Part shown: in pieces, positions 33,429-42,977 of the stretch
How positions within the stretch are numbered: the first letter of the stretch is position 1
How the letters are laid out: each line of letters opens with the position of its first letter
Assembly (NCBI GenBank): GCA_020632955.1
Contig: JACKEO010000005.1
Coordinates: forward strand, 124,001-188,000
Direction: 5' to 3'
Length of the DNA: 64,000 nucleotides
Source of the DNA: Alphaproteobacteria bacterium
GTDB taxonomy: Bacteria; Myxococcota_A; UBA796; GCA-2862545
Program-made: the position numbers and the translations under genes
Notes under the pieces: generated by a model
Databases searched by the model: none
What the model was told of the DNA's origin: nothing
Seen by the model: the letters and a program-made list of their open reading frames with translations, nothing else

Positions 33429-34888
33429 GGAGCCTCCCCGTGCGAGGGCCGGGCACGGGTGAGGAGCACGAAGGTCCCCTCCACCACCGCCGTGTCGTAC
33501 CCGGCATCCAGGAAGGCGGCCAACGCGGGGAAGCGCTGCACGCGGTCGTAGCCGGACAGGGCCTCGGGGTAGGCCGCCTCGGCCACGAGGAAGGCGTCGG
33601 GGGGGTGGGCCTCCCAGGCGGCGAGCACCCGGGCCCGCAGGTCGACCACGAAGGGGGCGTCGCCGTCGAGCAGCACGTGGAAGTCGTAGAGCAGTGGCGA
33701 GGGCAGCCGGCTGTGCAGGCGCAGCAGGGCGTGGGCCCCGCCCGCCGTGGTGTCGAGGATCTGCACGGTGCCGCCCGGGGGCACGTGGGCGCGGATGGCG
33801 CCCTCCATCGTCTCCACCTGGCCCACCCGCCAGGCGTTCACGGCCACCTTGCTGGGAATGAGCCGCACGGCCATCGCCGACAGGCCCACGGTGACGACCG
33901 CGAGGGCCCCCAGCCGCGCCCACCGCGGATCCTGCGGGCGGCCCAGCGCCATCGCCAGCGCCAGCAGGCCGAAGACCACGGCCGGGTAGAGGTGGTAGGT
34001 CCAGAACTTGCCCTGGGCGCCGTAGGCCGCGAGGCCCACGAGGCTGCCCACCACGGCCAGCCCCAGGCGCGCCCGGTGGGGCTGGGGACGCAGCGCCAGG
34101 CCGGCGGCGAGCAGGCAGGTGACCACCGCGAGGATCATCCGCCGCGACGGCGCGAGGCCGTGCCGGATGCGGCCGTAGAGCGGCAGGTACTCGTGCACCA
34201 GGCCCCAGAAGGCCTCGCCGCTGCCCTGGGCCACCACCCAGCCGACGGCCACCGCCAGGGGGAGCAGGGCGGCGCCGATCGCGGCCGCGACGGCGCGGGG
34301 GAGCACGGCCGGGGTGCGCAGGCCCGCGCGCAGCAGGAAGGGGGCGGCGCCCAGCACCCAGAGCACCGCCGTGGGCTTGATCGTGGCGGCGAGGCCCGCG
34401 AACAGCCCGAAGCCCGCCGCCTCGGCCACCCTGCGGCCGTCGGCCTCCACGAAGCGCGCGGCGAAGAGGCTCGACAGCACCAGCGGCAGGGCGAAGACGT
34501 AGTCGCGCTGCCCGGCGGCCTCGGGCCCGTCGCCCAGGTGGTAGGTGGCGTACCAGGAGGCGGCGGCCAGCGCGGGCAGGCGCCCCACCGGCCACGCGAA
34601 GGCCGCGAGCGCAGCACAGGTGGCCGCGAGCACGCCCAGGTCCACCACCCGCCAGGCCCCGTCGCCCTCGCCCAGCGTGGCCAGCACGCCCATGTGGAAC
34701 AGGTAGGTGCCGGGGAAGTTCATGTCGAAGAGGTCGACGTAGGGCCGGGCCCCGTCGAGGATCGACCACGCCGCGTAGTGCATGAGCGCCGCGTCGAAGA
34801 CCAGCGGCCAGTCGGCCGAGCGCACCGCCAGCACGACGGGCACGGCGACCAGCAGGGTGACGAGGGCCTTGCGGAGGACGGGCGCCAC
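33425..34888 (-). CDS. GT-C-type membrane protein, first gene of a GT-C/methyltransferase/GT-C operon
   Basis: 487 residues. GTG with GGGAGG 5 nt upstream. Loop after helix 1: 'FDAALMHYAAWSILDGARPYVDLFDMNFPGTYLFHMG', with Asp and His residues as in GT-C enzymes of the ArnT/PMT class. About 11 hydrophobic segments and a C-terminal soluble domain (about 370-487, 'GGTVQILDTTAGGAHALLRLHSRLPS'). Divergent from the PQQ-like operon with 88 nt between starts. The specificity cannot be read. Confidence 0.68.
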   Translation of the reverse strand: MAPVLRKALVTLLVAVPVVLAVRSADWPLVFDAALMHYAAWSILDGARPYVDLFDMNFPGTYLFHMGVLATLGEGDGAWRVVDLGVLAATCAALAAFAWPVGRLPALAAASWYATYHLGDGPEAAGQRDYVFALPLVLSSLFAARFVEADGRRVAEAAGFGLFAGLAATIKPTAVLWVLGAAPFLLRAGLRTPAVLPRAVAAAIGAALLPLAVAVGWVVAQGSGEAFWGLVHEYLPLYGRIRHGLAPSRRMILAVVTCLLAAGLALRPQPHRARLGLAVVGSLVGLAAYGAQGKFWTYHLYPAVVFGLLALAMALGRPQDPRWARLGALAVVTVGLSAMAVRLIPSKVAVNAWRVGQVETMEGAIRAHVPPGGTVQILDTTAGGAHALLRLHSRLPSPLLYDFHVLLDGDAPFVVDLRARVLAAWEAHPPDAFLVAEAAYPEALSGYDRVQRFPALAAFLDAGYDTAVVEGTFVLLTRARPSHGEAP

Positions 34889-34976
34889 GAGGCCCTCCCG
34901 GAGGGCCGGGTGCGTATGGGCGGAGGGGGGTGGGCGTCAACCTTCACGGGTTACCCGCGGGGCTCACGGAGAGGGC

Positions 34977-36371
34977 ATGCTCCTGACCGCCGCGCTGACG
35001 CTCGTGCTGGGGGCCCTGGCGGGCGAGGCCCCCCACGCGCACCACCGTGGCGACGGCGCCGGGCGCTTCCCCGACGCCACCGTGCCCTCCTTCGAGGCGA
35101 AGGACCGGCGGTGGACGCAGCCCGCGCCCGCCTGGTCGAACGCCGCGCCGGTGCTGTTCGCGGGGCAGGTGTGCGCCCTGGCCGAGCCCACCACGGTGTG
35201 GTGCGTGGACGCCGACACCGGCGCGCCCACCTGGTCGGCGCAGCTCGACGTGCTCGACGCGCTCTCGGGGGAGGCGCGCGCCGAGGCCGAGGCCGCCCGC
35301 GCCGCCGCACTCGTGGCCGAGGCCCGCTACGCCGAGGTGCGCCAGCAGTGGTCGGCCCTGCGGCGGGAGCTGCGCCGCGACCCCGAGGCCATGCCCCGCC
35401 TGGAGGCCGCCGACCGGGAGCTCAAGGCGCTGGAGCCCGTGCTCGAGGCGGGCAGGCCGTACATCACGCCCCCCGTGCGCGAGATCGTCGGCTACACCTC
35501 GCACAGCCCGCTCACCGACGGGACGCGGCTGTACGTGCTGCTCGGCACCGGGCTGGTGGCGGCGCTGGGGCCGCAGGGGGAGCGCCTCTGGTCCACGTGG
35601 CTGGGGCCCGCCCCCACGCCGCGGCGCGGCTACCACCTGGGCACCTGCGCCACGCCGGTGCTCGTGGACGGCAGCCTCGTGGTGGGCTGGGACCACCTCG
35701 TGGCGCTGGACGCCGCCACCGGACAGGAGCGCTGGCGCGGCGAGCCGCCCTACGCGCTCTACGGCAGCCCGGCGGTGGCCCGACCCGACGGGCGCGCCGT
35801 GGTGGTCACGCCCGACGGCTTCGCCCACGACGCACGCTCCGGGGACGTGCTCGCCGAGGGCCTCGGCGACGCCTGGTTCGTCGGCCCCAGCGTGGACGGC
35901 GACGAGCTGATGTGGATCGGGCGTCGCGTGGAGGACCCGCGTCGCGAGCCGCAGGGACGCATCGTGGCCGAGGCCGTGCGGCTCCGGGGGGCCACGGGAG
36001 CGCTCGCGGTGGAGCGCCTGTGGCGCACCGAGCTGCCCACGCGCGACGCGGTCTACAACGCCGCCGTGCCGGCCCCGAGCGGGTGGTGGGTGGGCGATGC
36101 GCTGGGCCGCATCTGGCGCCTCGACCGCGCCGACGGCACGTCCACGCTGGTGGACGACCCCCGCGGCACGCCGGCCTACGCCAGCCCGGTGAGCCTGGGC
36201 GACACCCTGCTCGTGGTGAACGACGACGGGATGGTGCGGCTCGTGGATCTCGCGTCGGGGGAGGTGACCCTGCGCACGCGCCTCGGTCCCACGCGGGCCA
36301 CGCCGCTGGCCTCGGGGCGTCGGGTCTGGATCCGCACCCTCGAGGAGCTCCTCGCCCTGGGGGTCCCGTGA
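34977..36371 (+). CDS. PQQ-like beta-propeller protein
   Basis: 464 residues from the ATG at 34977 (GAGAGGGC upstream; an in-frame ORF extends further 5' without features). N-terminal hydrophobic MLLTAALTLVLGALA is a signal peptide. Repeated blades show the PQQ-like pattern 'VWCVDADTGAPTWSAQL', 'LVALDAATGQERWRGEP', 'RIWRLDRADGTSTLV', 'MVRLVDLASGEVTLRTRLG'. A helical insertion (about 80-165) sits between the first and second blades. Such propellers act as periplasmic scaffolds, as BamB does, or as dehydrogenases; no cofactor residues are evident. Its stop overlaps the next start by four bases (GTGA). Confidence 0.82.
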   Translation: MLLTAALTLVLGALAGEAPHAHHRGDGAGRFPDATVPSFEAKDRRWTQPAPAWSNAAPVLFAGQVCALAEPTTVWCVDADTGAPTWSAQLDVLDALSGEARAEAEAARAAALVAEARYAEVRQQWSALRRELRRDPEAMPRLEAADRELKALEPVLEAGRPYITPPVREIVGYTSHSPLTDGTRLYVLLGTGLVAALGPQGERLWSTWLGPAPTPRRGYHLGTCATPVLVDGSLVVGWDHLVALDAATGQERWRGEPPYALYGSPAVARPDGRAVVVTPDGFAHDARSGDVLAEGLGDAWFVGPSVDGDELMWIGRRVEDPRREPQGRIVAEAVRLRGATGALAVERLWRTELPTRDAVYNAAVPAPSGWWVGDALGRIWRLDRADGTSTLVDDPRGTPAYASPVSLGDTLLVVNDDGMVRLVDLASGEVTLRTRLGPTRATPLASGRRVWIRTLEELLALGVP

Positions 36372-37282
36372 CCCTGCTGCTGGGCCTGTGGGGCTGCGGC
36401 CTGTTCGCGTCGGTGCCGTCGGCCCCTGCGCCCGTGCTGCCCCCGGTGGCGCCCTTCCGGGACGAGGCGGGCCCGCCCCGCATCGCGCCCGACGCGACCG
36501 CCTTGCCCGAGGACCTCGTCTGCCGGCCCGGCGTGGCCTCCCTGGACTGCTTCGAGGCGATCCCCGAGGCCACGGTCACCCTCGGCGCGCAGTCCGCCGA
36601 CCCCACGGCGCCTGGGTACGACCCCGCGGCCGCGCCGAACGAGGGTCCCGTGCGCACCGTGCGCGTGCCGGCCTTCTGGATCCAGCGCCACGAGGTCACC
36701 GTGAACGCCTGGAACAAGTGCGTGGCCGAGGGCTGGTGCGACCCCGCCCAGGTGGGCACCGGCCTGCAGGCCAACGTGGGGCGCCTCGACCGCCTCGACC
36801 ACCCGGTGAACCAGCTCACCTGGCGGGGCGCGCGGCAGGTGTGCGCCTCGTTGGGCGCCCGCCTGCCCACCGAGGCCGAGTGGGAGTACGCCGCACGCGG
36901 CACCGAGGGGCGACGGTGGCCCTGGGGTGACATGCCGGGCTGTGGCCGCATCGCCACCGCCGGCGAGACGCGGGAGTGGGGGGTGCACATGCCCGAAGGC
37001 GGCACCTGCACCTTCGCGGGCACCACGCACCCGGCGTCGACCTCGGGGATGAGCCCCTTCGACCTCGTGGCGATGGCCGGCAACGTCTGGGAGTGGACCG
37101 CCGACCGCTACGTCCCCCCCGAGGGCGAGGCGGCGCCGGAGGGCGACGACCTCCGCATCCAGCGCGGCGGCGGCTGGGCCGACGAGGACCCGCTCCAGCT
37201 GCGCACCACGGTGCGCGTGGGCGTGCGCGAGGGCCTGCAGCTCATGGACGTGGGCGTGCGCTGCGCGTGGAGCCGTCCGTGA
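36368..37282 (+). CDS. FGE/SUMF1-like exported protein, probably non-catalytic
   Basis: 304 residues; GTG overlapping the previous stop. 'TLLLGLWGC' could be a lipobox (Cys10). The FGE-sulfatase fold is clear: 'FWIQRHEVTVNAWNKCV' (about 98-114), 'HPVNQLTWRGARQVCASLGARLPTEAEWEYAARG' spacing, 'GNVWEWTADR' (about 238-247), 'RIQRGGGW' (about 261-268) and 'VGVRCAWSR' at the end. The two catalytic Cys of true formylglycine-generating enzyme are not in their usual place (the segment reads 'RTTVRVGVR'), so it is better seen as a binding or scaffold FGE-like protein. Middle gene of the propeller/FGE/acyltransferase operon. Confidence 0.83.
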   Translation: MTLLLGLWGCGLFASVPSAPAPVLPPVAPFRDEAGPPRIAPDATALPEDLVCRPGVASLDCFEAIPEATVTLGAQSADPTAPGYDPAAAPNEGPVRTVRVPAFWIQRHEVTVNAWNKCVAEGWCDPAQVGTGLQANVGRLDRLDHPVNQLTWRGARQVCASLGARLPTEAEWEYAARGTEGRRWPWGDMPGCGRIATAGETREWGVHMPEGGTCTFAGTTHPASTSGMSPFDLVAMAGNVWEWTADRYVPPEGEAAPEGDDLRIQRGGGWADEDPLQLRTTVRVGVREGLQLMDVGVRCAWSRP

Positions 37283-38481
37283 GCGATCGGCCCGACGCGC
37301 TCGCCGCGCGCGAGCAGGGGAACGGTCCCCGCGACCCCGACCTGCACGGGCACCTGCCGGCCCTGGACGGGCTGCGGGCCCTCGCCGTGACCGCGGTCAT
37401 CGTCCACCACGGCCTGCAGCTGGTGGTGCCGGTGGACGCCGCCTCGCGCCTGCTGGTGGCGGCCGGTCACCTGGGCTGGATGGGGGTGGACCTCTTCTTC
37501 GTGCTCTCGGGCTTCCTCATCACCGGCATCCTCGTCGACGTGCGCGGGTCGCCTTCGTACTTCCGCGCCTTCTACCTGCGGCGCGTGGTGCGGATCTTCC
37601 CGCTGTACTACGCGGCGCTGGCGGCGTGGTCGGCCCTGGTGGTCCTGCGGTCCGGGGCGGCGGGCCTCGATCCGGACCTCGCCGGGCTCTGGCTCTACGC
37701 CTCGAACTACGTGCTCGTGTGGCGCGACGCCTGGGGCAGCCGGCCGGTGGCGCACTTCTGGTCGCTGGCCGTGGAGGAGCAGTTCTACCTGTTCTGGCCC
37801 GCGCTCGTGGCCCTGGTGGCGCCGGCGCGTCTGCGTGGCGTGCTGGGCGCGCTGGTGGTGCTCACGCTGGCCGGTCGGCTGGTGCAGCTCTCGGCCGGGG
37901 GCTCGCCGCTGTCGGTGTACGTGGCCACCCACAGCCGCCTCGACACCCTGGTGGTGGGGGCGCTGCTCGCGGTGGTGGGGCGCGAGGTGGGGGGGCTGCG
38001 CGCCCTGCGGCCGCTGGCCGGCTGGGGGGGTGCCGCGGCGCTGGGGGCCGTCGCCGCCGGGGTGCTCGCCTCGGGCACCGTGGTGTGGGAGGCCTGGCCG
38101 GTGTGGTTCCTGGGCACCGTGTTCACGGGCATCGCGCTGACGAGTGCGGCCGCCGTGGTGCTCGCGGTGACGGCGCCGCCCACGGGCGCGTTGGCCCGCC
38201 TGCTCGACAGCCCGGCGCTCGTCTCGCTGGGGAAGCACTCCTACGCCATCTACGTGGTGCACCTGCCGATCGACCACGTCGTGCGCGGGCTCGGGCTGCA
38301 CCCGGCGGCCTGGGCGTCGGGGGTCGCACTGGCGCCCGCCCTGGTGGCCTACCTGGGCGTGCTGGTGGGGCTGAGCTGGGCCGTGGCCAAGGTCACCTGG
38401 GTGGCGATCGAGGCGCCGGCGCTGCGGCTGAAGGGGCGGGCGCCGTACCTGCCTGCGCCCGCCCCACCGCCTACTTCTTGA
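37279..38481 (+). CDS. Acyltransferase 3 family membrane protein
   Basis: 400 residues; GTG overlapping the previous stop by four bases. Starts with 'HLPALDGLRALAVTAVIVHHG', the conserved opening of acyltransferase-3 proteins with the catalytic His-His, then 'GWMGVDLFFVLSGFLITGIL', 'YLRRVVRIFPLYYAAL', 'WSLAVEEQFYLFWPAL' and 'SLGKHSYAIYVVHLP'. About ten membrane helices; no SGNH domain at the C-terminus. These enzymes O-acylate sugars of surface polysaccharides, peptidoglycan or lipids. It overlaps the convergent M23 gene by 11 bp at the 3' end. Acyl group and acceptor unknown. Confidence 0.88.
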   Translation: MSDRPDALAAREQGNGPRDPDLHGHLPALDGLRALAVTAVIVHHGLQLVVPVDAASRLLVAAGHLGWMGVDLFFVLSGFLITGILVDVRGSPSYFRAFYLRRVVRIFPLYYAALAAWSALVVLRSGAAGLDPDLAGLWLYASNYVLVWRDAWGSRPVAHFWSLAVEEQFYLFWPALVALVAPARLRGVLGALVVLTLAGRLVQLSAGGSPLSVYVATHSRLDTLVVGALLAVVGREVGGLRALRPLAGWGGAAALGAVAAGVLASGTVVWEAWPVWFLGTVFTGIALTSAAAVVLAVTAPPTGALARLLDSPALVSLGKHSYAIYVVHLPIDHVVRGLGLHPAAWASGVALAPALVAYLGVLVGLSWAVAKVTWVAIEAPALRLKGRAPYLPAPAPPPTS

Positions 38482-40717
38482 GCTTGAAGCCCTGCTGCAG
38501 GCCCGGACCGGCGGGCTTCAACCAGGTGCCCGCGTAGAGGGTCTCGCCGTCCTTGACGTAGCCGGTCAGCGTCTGCGGCCGGTAGCCCGCCTCCCGCAGC
38601 GTGCCGTCCACCAGGTGCACCGCGTACGCGCGGATGCCCGCGGCGTAGAAGGTCTCGCGCTGGTCGCGCACGAAGACCACCGAGTAGGCCAGCGTGTCGG
38701 GGTTCACCGACACGCTGAGCGGCTTGAAGTCCTTGTCGTCCTGGTCGTCCACCAGCTGCGACATCAGGTTCCGCTCCCGCTCGCGGAAGAAGACGAAGGA
38801 CTCCCCGGGCCGCAGGTACAGGGCGGAGATGCGCGCGCCGGCACCCTGGCCGTGGCTGTCGTAGTCGCGGATCATCCCGCCCCCGCCCGAGACGTGGGTG
38901 GACCACGACTGGAAGTAGGCCTGCTCGGTGAGCGCGGGCTCGTGGGGGTCGGACTCCTGGTCGCCCTCGGTGCGCCAGATGCCCGCCCAGCGTCGGGCGG
39001 AGCCGTTGTAGGCCACCTGGAGCTGCTCGAGGCGCCGGCCCGCCGCGGCCTGCGTGGCCTTCGCGCCGGCCAGGTAGGCGTCGTCCATGTTCGTGATGAC
39101 GGCCCAGGTGCCCTGGGCCATCGGTGCGAACACGCCGTGCGTGAGGATCTCGCCGTCCAGGTAGGTGGTGGAGATCGACCGCGGGCCGTAGGCCATGTCG
39201 TGGTAGTAGCCGAGGTACTGGCCGAGGATCTGCTGGGGCACGTCGGTGAAGACGGGCTCGAAGGGCGCGAGCAGGCGCGGGTAGGGCGTCTCCATGCCCA
39301 CGTCGTAGCAGCCCCGGTCGTCGGCCTTGTCGTAGACGCCGTAGGGGTCGATCCACACGGCCACCTGGGACGTGGTGCCGTCGGCGTTGTTCGAGGTCAC
39401 GCCCGGCATGCTCATCGCGTAGTACATGTGCAGGTGCGTGTTCGCGAGCACCTCGTCGGTGAGCTTGCCCTCGTCGGTGAGGCCCGCGCCGATGCCCCCG
39501 CAGCCGGTGTGGCCCGCCCAGCCGATGAGGTCGCCGCGGCGCACGAGGTCGCCCTCCTTCACGCGCAGGTAGTGGTAGTCGGTGCCCCACGAGGGGTGGT
39601 TGGCGTAGTCGGGGTCGTCCGCGAACTTCGCGTAGGCCTTGCACTCCTTGGAGGACTTGCCCGAGGTCATCGCCTTCGCAGCGGCCTGATCGGCCGCCTT
39701 GCCGTTGCGCAGGTGCATGTACAGGCTCCAGAGGTCCTTGCCGTCGGGCCTCGGGTGCTCGATGATCACGATGTTCCCGCCGCCCTCGTTCATCAGGATG
39801 ACGCGGCGCACGATGCCGTCGGCGCTGGCCACCACCTCGAAGCCCGGGTCCTGGCCCTCGGTGCGGCCCACGGCGCTGTAGTCGAGGCCGCGGTGGTGCG
39901 GACCGCTGTCGTAGAACCAGCCGTTGCCGAGCTCGACGGTGTCGTCGTGGAAGGGCAGCGTGAAGGGGATGTGGGCCTGCACGCTGGCGAGGAAGGCATC
40001 GGCTGCGGCGAGCTCCGCCGGATCGTCCGCCAGGGACTTGTCGCCGTCGGTGTCGAAGGCGTTGTTCGGGGCGCGGAAGCGGGTGCCACCGAACCAGGCG
40101 CTCCCGAAGTAGAGGCTCTCGCGCGGGGTGTCGAAGTCGGGGGTGCAGAGGGTGGCGGGCATGAAGCCCCCGCCCCAGGCCTCTCCGCCCTCCTTCAGGG
40201 CCACGCCCACGCCCGACATGGCCAGCGCGGCCGACTGCGTGCTCCAGTTCGTGGTGCGCGCCAGGTCGATGTGGGGACTCTGGGCCTCCAGCAGCTCGGG
40301 CCCGGTGTAGGGGGTGGTGCTCGCGGGGGCCGCGACGGCGCTGTCCTCGCACTCGCCCGTGGGCGCCCCGGTGGACGAGTCCAGCTCGGGTTCGCAGGGG
40401 CTGTCGTCGGCGAGCCGGGTGCGCCTGTGGGTGGGCAGCAGGTACAGCAACATGGACCGGTTCGACGCGAACCGGGCCTCCTCTTCGGCCGTGGCCTCCG
40501 GCTCGCCGTCGAGCACGCGCCGCGTGTCGGGCACCACGCCGGCCACGTCCGGCAGCGGTGTCTCGCCCACCGCGTCGGTGTCGTCGGCCGGATCCGTGTC
40601 GCAGCCTGCCGCAGGGCAGGTGTCGACCACCGCCGCGTCGGTGTCCTCGTCCTTCGCCGCCTCGGGCGTGCAGCCGCCCAGCGCCAGGGCCAGCACGGCC
40701 CCCCCGGTCCATCTCAT
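38471..40717 (-). CDS. Large M23-type peptidase-like lipoprotein
   Basis: 748 residues; ATG with GGGAGG 5 nt upstream. Lipobox in RWTGGAVLALALGGC (Cys16), then an Asp/Thr/Glu tether (to about 70). M23 metal-site motifs: 'HHRGLDYS' (HxxxD, about 275), 'LYMHLR' (about 333) and 'THLHMYYA' (HxH, about 427). This suggests a cell-wall endopeptidase, but the spacing between HxxxD and HxH is longer than usual because of an insertion. After about residue 520, segments such as 'AYNGSARRWAGIWR' and 'GYVKDGETLYAGTWLK' look like bacterial tandem repeats found in polyglycine hydrolases. Likely acts on peptidoglycan or glycine-rich peptides outside the inner membrane. Confidence 0.78.
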   Translation of the reverse strand: MRWTGGAVLALALGGCTPEAAKDEDTDAAVVDTCPAAGCDTDPADDTDAVGETPLPDVAGVVPDTRRVLDGEPEATAEEEARFASNRSMLLYLLPTHRRTRLADDSPCEPELDSSTGAPTGECEDSAVAAPASTTPYTGPELLEAQSPHIDLARTTNWSTQSAALAMSGVGVALKEGGEAWGGGFMPATLCTPDFDTPRESLYFGSAWFGGTRFRAPNNAFDTDGDKSLADDPAELAAADAFLASVQAHIPFTLPFHDDTVELGNGWFYDSGPHHRGLDYSAVGRTEGQDPGFEVVASADGIVRRVILMNEGGGNIVIIEHPRPDGKDLWSLYMHLRNGKAADQAAAKAMTSGKSSKECKAYAKFADDPDYANHPSWGTDYHYLRVKEGDLVRRGDLIGWAGHTGCGGIGAGLTDEGKLTDEVLANTHLHMYYAMSMPGVTSNNADGTTSQVAVWIDPYGVYDKADDRGCYDVGMETPYPRLLAPFEPVFTDVPQQILGQYLGYYHDMAYGPRSISTTYLDGEILTHGVFAPMAQGTWAVITNMDDAYLAGAKATQAAAGRRLEQLQVAYNGSARRWAGIWRTEGDQESDPHEPALTEQAYFQSWSTHVSGGGGMIRDYDSHGQGAGARISALYLRPGESFVFFRERERNLMSQLVDDQDDKDFKPLSVSVNPDTLAYSVVFVRDQRETFYAAGIRAYAVHLVDGTLREAGYRPQTLTGYVKDGETLYAGTWLKPAGPGLQQGFKLKK

Positions 40718-40923
40718 GGCGACCTCCCATGTCGCGATGTGTGGGGGGAGTGTCGCACCGGTGGGATCGTGAGGGTGGCGTCGCAGATCGGAGCCTTGCC
40801 GGGACGTGATCTGCGGGGAGCGACGTGGGGTGGGGCGCACGAGATCGAGGGCGCGGCGGGGTGGGGTTGCGCTGGCGTCTGCCGGGCTGGACGGGTGGTC
40901 TCCCGTGGAGCAGAGTCCGCCGG

Positions 40924-42957
40924 ATGGACCTGCCCCCCCGTGCGCTGCGCGCGCTGCCCCTGCTGGCCGGTGCTGCCGTCACGGGCCTCTACGTGCGCGC
41001 CGCGCTGGTGGGCGACGTCGAGTGGACCAACTGGGGTGACCGGGACCTCTGGCGTGCGGCGCAGCTCTTCGTGGAGCCCTCGCAGGCCACGGCCGGCGCG
41101 GAGCTGTCGTACGGGCCGGGCGGTCGGGTGCCGGGCCCGGCGCTGGCGGCGATCCTCGCGGTGCCCCTGCTGGTGACCAGCGATCCCCGGGGCATCCAGG
41201 CCTGGGTGCTGCTGCTGGCCTGGGCCGGGGTGGCGGTGGCCGTGGCGGCGCTCGGGCGTCGCGCCGGGCCCGTGGCCGCGGCCCTGGGCTGGCTGTTCCT
41301 GGGGGCGTGGCCGCTCGTCTGGGACGTCACCATGATGCTGTGGAACCCCGCGCTGGTGGTGGGTCCGCTGGGGCTGGCGCTCGCCGCCACGGACCGGGTG
41401 GCGGGAGATCGCGACGGGCGCTGGCTCGTGGTGTTCGCGCTGGCCATCGGGGTGGGCACGCAGCTGCACCTGTCGGTGGGCCTCCTCGGCCTGGCGCTGC
41501 TGCCGGGGCTGGTCCTCGCGCGTCCGCGTCACGCGCTGGGGGGCGTGGGCGGGGCCCTGCTGGTGGTGCTGCTGCTCCAGGCGCCCTACCTGCTGGACGA
41601 GGCGCTGCACGACTGGCCCAACACCCGGGCCCTCATGGCGCAGGACGTGGTGGAGCGGTCGCCGGCCGAGGGCGGACGGTCGGAGGCCCTGCGCCAGGCG
41701 GCGGGCCTGGTGGTGGGGGAGGCGCCGCTCGGCTGGGAGGGCAGCCTGGCGGGGACGGTGATCGCGGCGGCCCCTGCGGCCCTGTCGGCGCTGCTGGCCG
41801 CCCTCGCGGGTGCCGGGGTGCTGCTGCGGCTGCGGGAGCCCTCCGCCCTCGACCGGGTGGTGCGCACGCTGCTGCTGGGGCTGGTGGGCGTGATGGGCTG
41901 GTACGGCGCCGACGCCTTCCTGCAGATGTCGTCGCGCTACCTGCTCGTGGTGGTGATGCCGCTCGGCTGGCTGGCCGCCTGCCAGGCCGCCCACGAGGTG
42001 GCGGGGCTGCGGTCGCGAGCGGCGGCGGGGGCGCTGACGGTGGGCCTGCTCGCGGTGGCGGCCACGCTGCTGCCCAGGGCGTGGCCCTACACCGGGCAGC
42101 GTCCGGGCCTGTCGCACGCACGGCCGCTGTTCTCGATGTTCCACGCGCTGGGGGAGCGGACGGGCGCCTCCCTGGCGGAGCTGGCGGGGCGCGTGCTCGT
42201 GGTGCGGCCCGGTCCGACGCCGTCGGGCTGGCGGTGGACGGCCTTCCCCACGCTGGCCTTCCCGCTGCACGCGGAGGGGGCCGCGTGGTCCGGGTCGGCC
42301 TCGGGGCCCTGCCACCTGGTCTTCGCCGGGAACGGCAGCACCACCGAGGTGCCCGGGCTGGACGCGGCCCTGGTGCAGGCGGTGCTCGACCAGGACGTGG
42401 GCGGCGTGACGCTGGAGGGCGTGCAGCCCCTGGACGGCGTGGTGGTGGCCACCTACCGCACGGGGCACGACCGCTGCGTGGTGTCCACGGGCCAGCGCTA
42501 CGTCTGGACGCCACGGGAGGCCGGCATCGCCGCGGCCGCCGACGCGCTGCCGTGCGCGCCCTCGGCGGGACCGGGGCGTGCGGAGGACGGGATCGACGTG
42601 GTGGTGGCGCTGCCGCTGCCCTCGCCCGGCGAGGCCTGTCCCCGGCTCGCGGTGGGCCTCGCGCTGGACGCGGCGCACGTCACCCTCGAGAGCCGCCAGC
42701 TGCGCGGGCTCGCCTACAACCGGGGGGCCTTCGCCGACGCCGCGCTCCTCCGGCCCACGCTGCTCGTGGCGCGCGAGGGCGAGGTGCACGCCGTGGTGCT
42801 CGCGGAGGGCCTCGTGGGGCGCCGGGGGGTGTCGACGCCGCTGCAGGTGCCGCTGGGGGCCGCGGCGGGCGGGCGCCCCGTCGCCTTCGAGGCCAAGGTG
42901 GTGTTCGAGGACGAGGGACGGGCGTCGGAGGCCGTGCGGATCGAGCTGACGAGGTAG
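40924..42957 (+). CDS. Large GT-C-like membrane protein
   Basis: 677 residues from the ATG at 40924 (33 in-frame upstream codons lack features). After the first helix the loop 'DVEWTNWGDRDLWRAAQLFV' has acidic residues and Trp as in GT-C enzymes, with 'GPGGRVPGPAL' after it. About ten hydrophobic segments to residue 415, then a 260-residue soluble, beta-rich region with several Cys that is probably periplasmic. No clear promoter. A small lipoprotein gene follows 20 nt downstream on the same strand. Substrate unknown. Confidence 0.62.
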   Translation: MDLPPRALRALPLLAGAAVTGLYVRAALVGDVEWTNWGDRDLWRAAQLFVEPSQATAGAELSYGPGGRVPGPALAAILAVPLLVTSDPRGIQAWVLLLAWAGVAVAVAALGRRAGPVAAALGWLFLGAWPLVWDVTMMLWNPALVVGPLGLALAATDRVAGDRDGRWLVVFALAIGVGTQLHLSVGLLGLALLPGLVLARPRHALGGVGGALLVVLLLQAPYLLDEALHDWPNTRALMAQDVVERSPAEGGRSEALRQAAGLVVGEAPLGWEGSLAGTVIAAAPAALSALLAALAGAGVLLRLREPSALDRVVRTLLLGLVGVMGWYGADAFLQMSSRYLLVVVMPLGWLAACQAAHEVAGLRSRAAAGALTVGLLAVAATLLPRAWPYTGQRPGLSHARPLFSMFHALGERTGASLAELAGRVLVVRPGPTPSGWRWTAFPTLAFPLHAEGAAWSGSASGPCHLVFAGNGSTTEVPGLDAALVQAVLDQDVGGVTLEGVQPLDGVVVATYRTGHDRCVVSTGQRYVWTPREAGIAAAADALPCAPSAGPGRAEDGIDVVVALPLPSPGEACPRLAVGLALDAAHVTLESRQLRGLAYNRGAFADAALLRPTLLVAREGEVHAVVLAEGLVGRRGVSTPLQVPLGAAAGGRPVAFEAKVVFEDEGRASEAVRIELTR

Positions 42958-42977
42958 GAAGCGGAGAGGGGGCGCCG

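Noticed and set aside
36368..37282. Active formylglycine-generating enzyme
   Set aside because: The catalytic Cys positions are not conserved; only the fold is supported.
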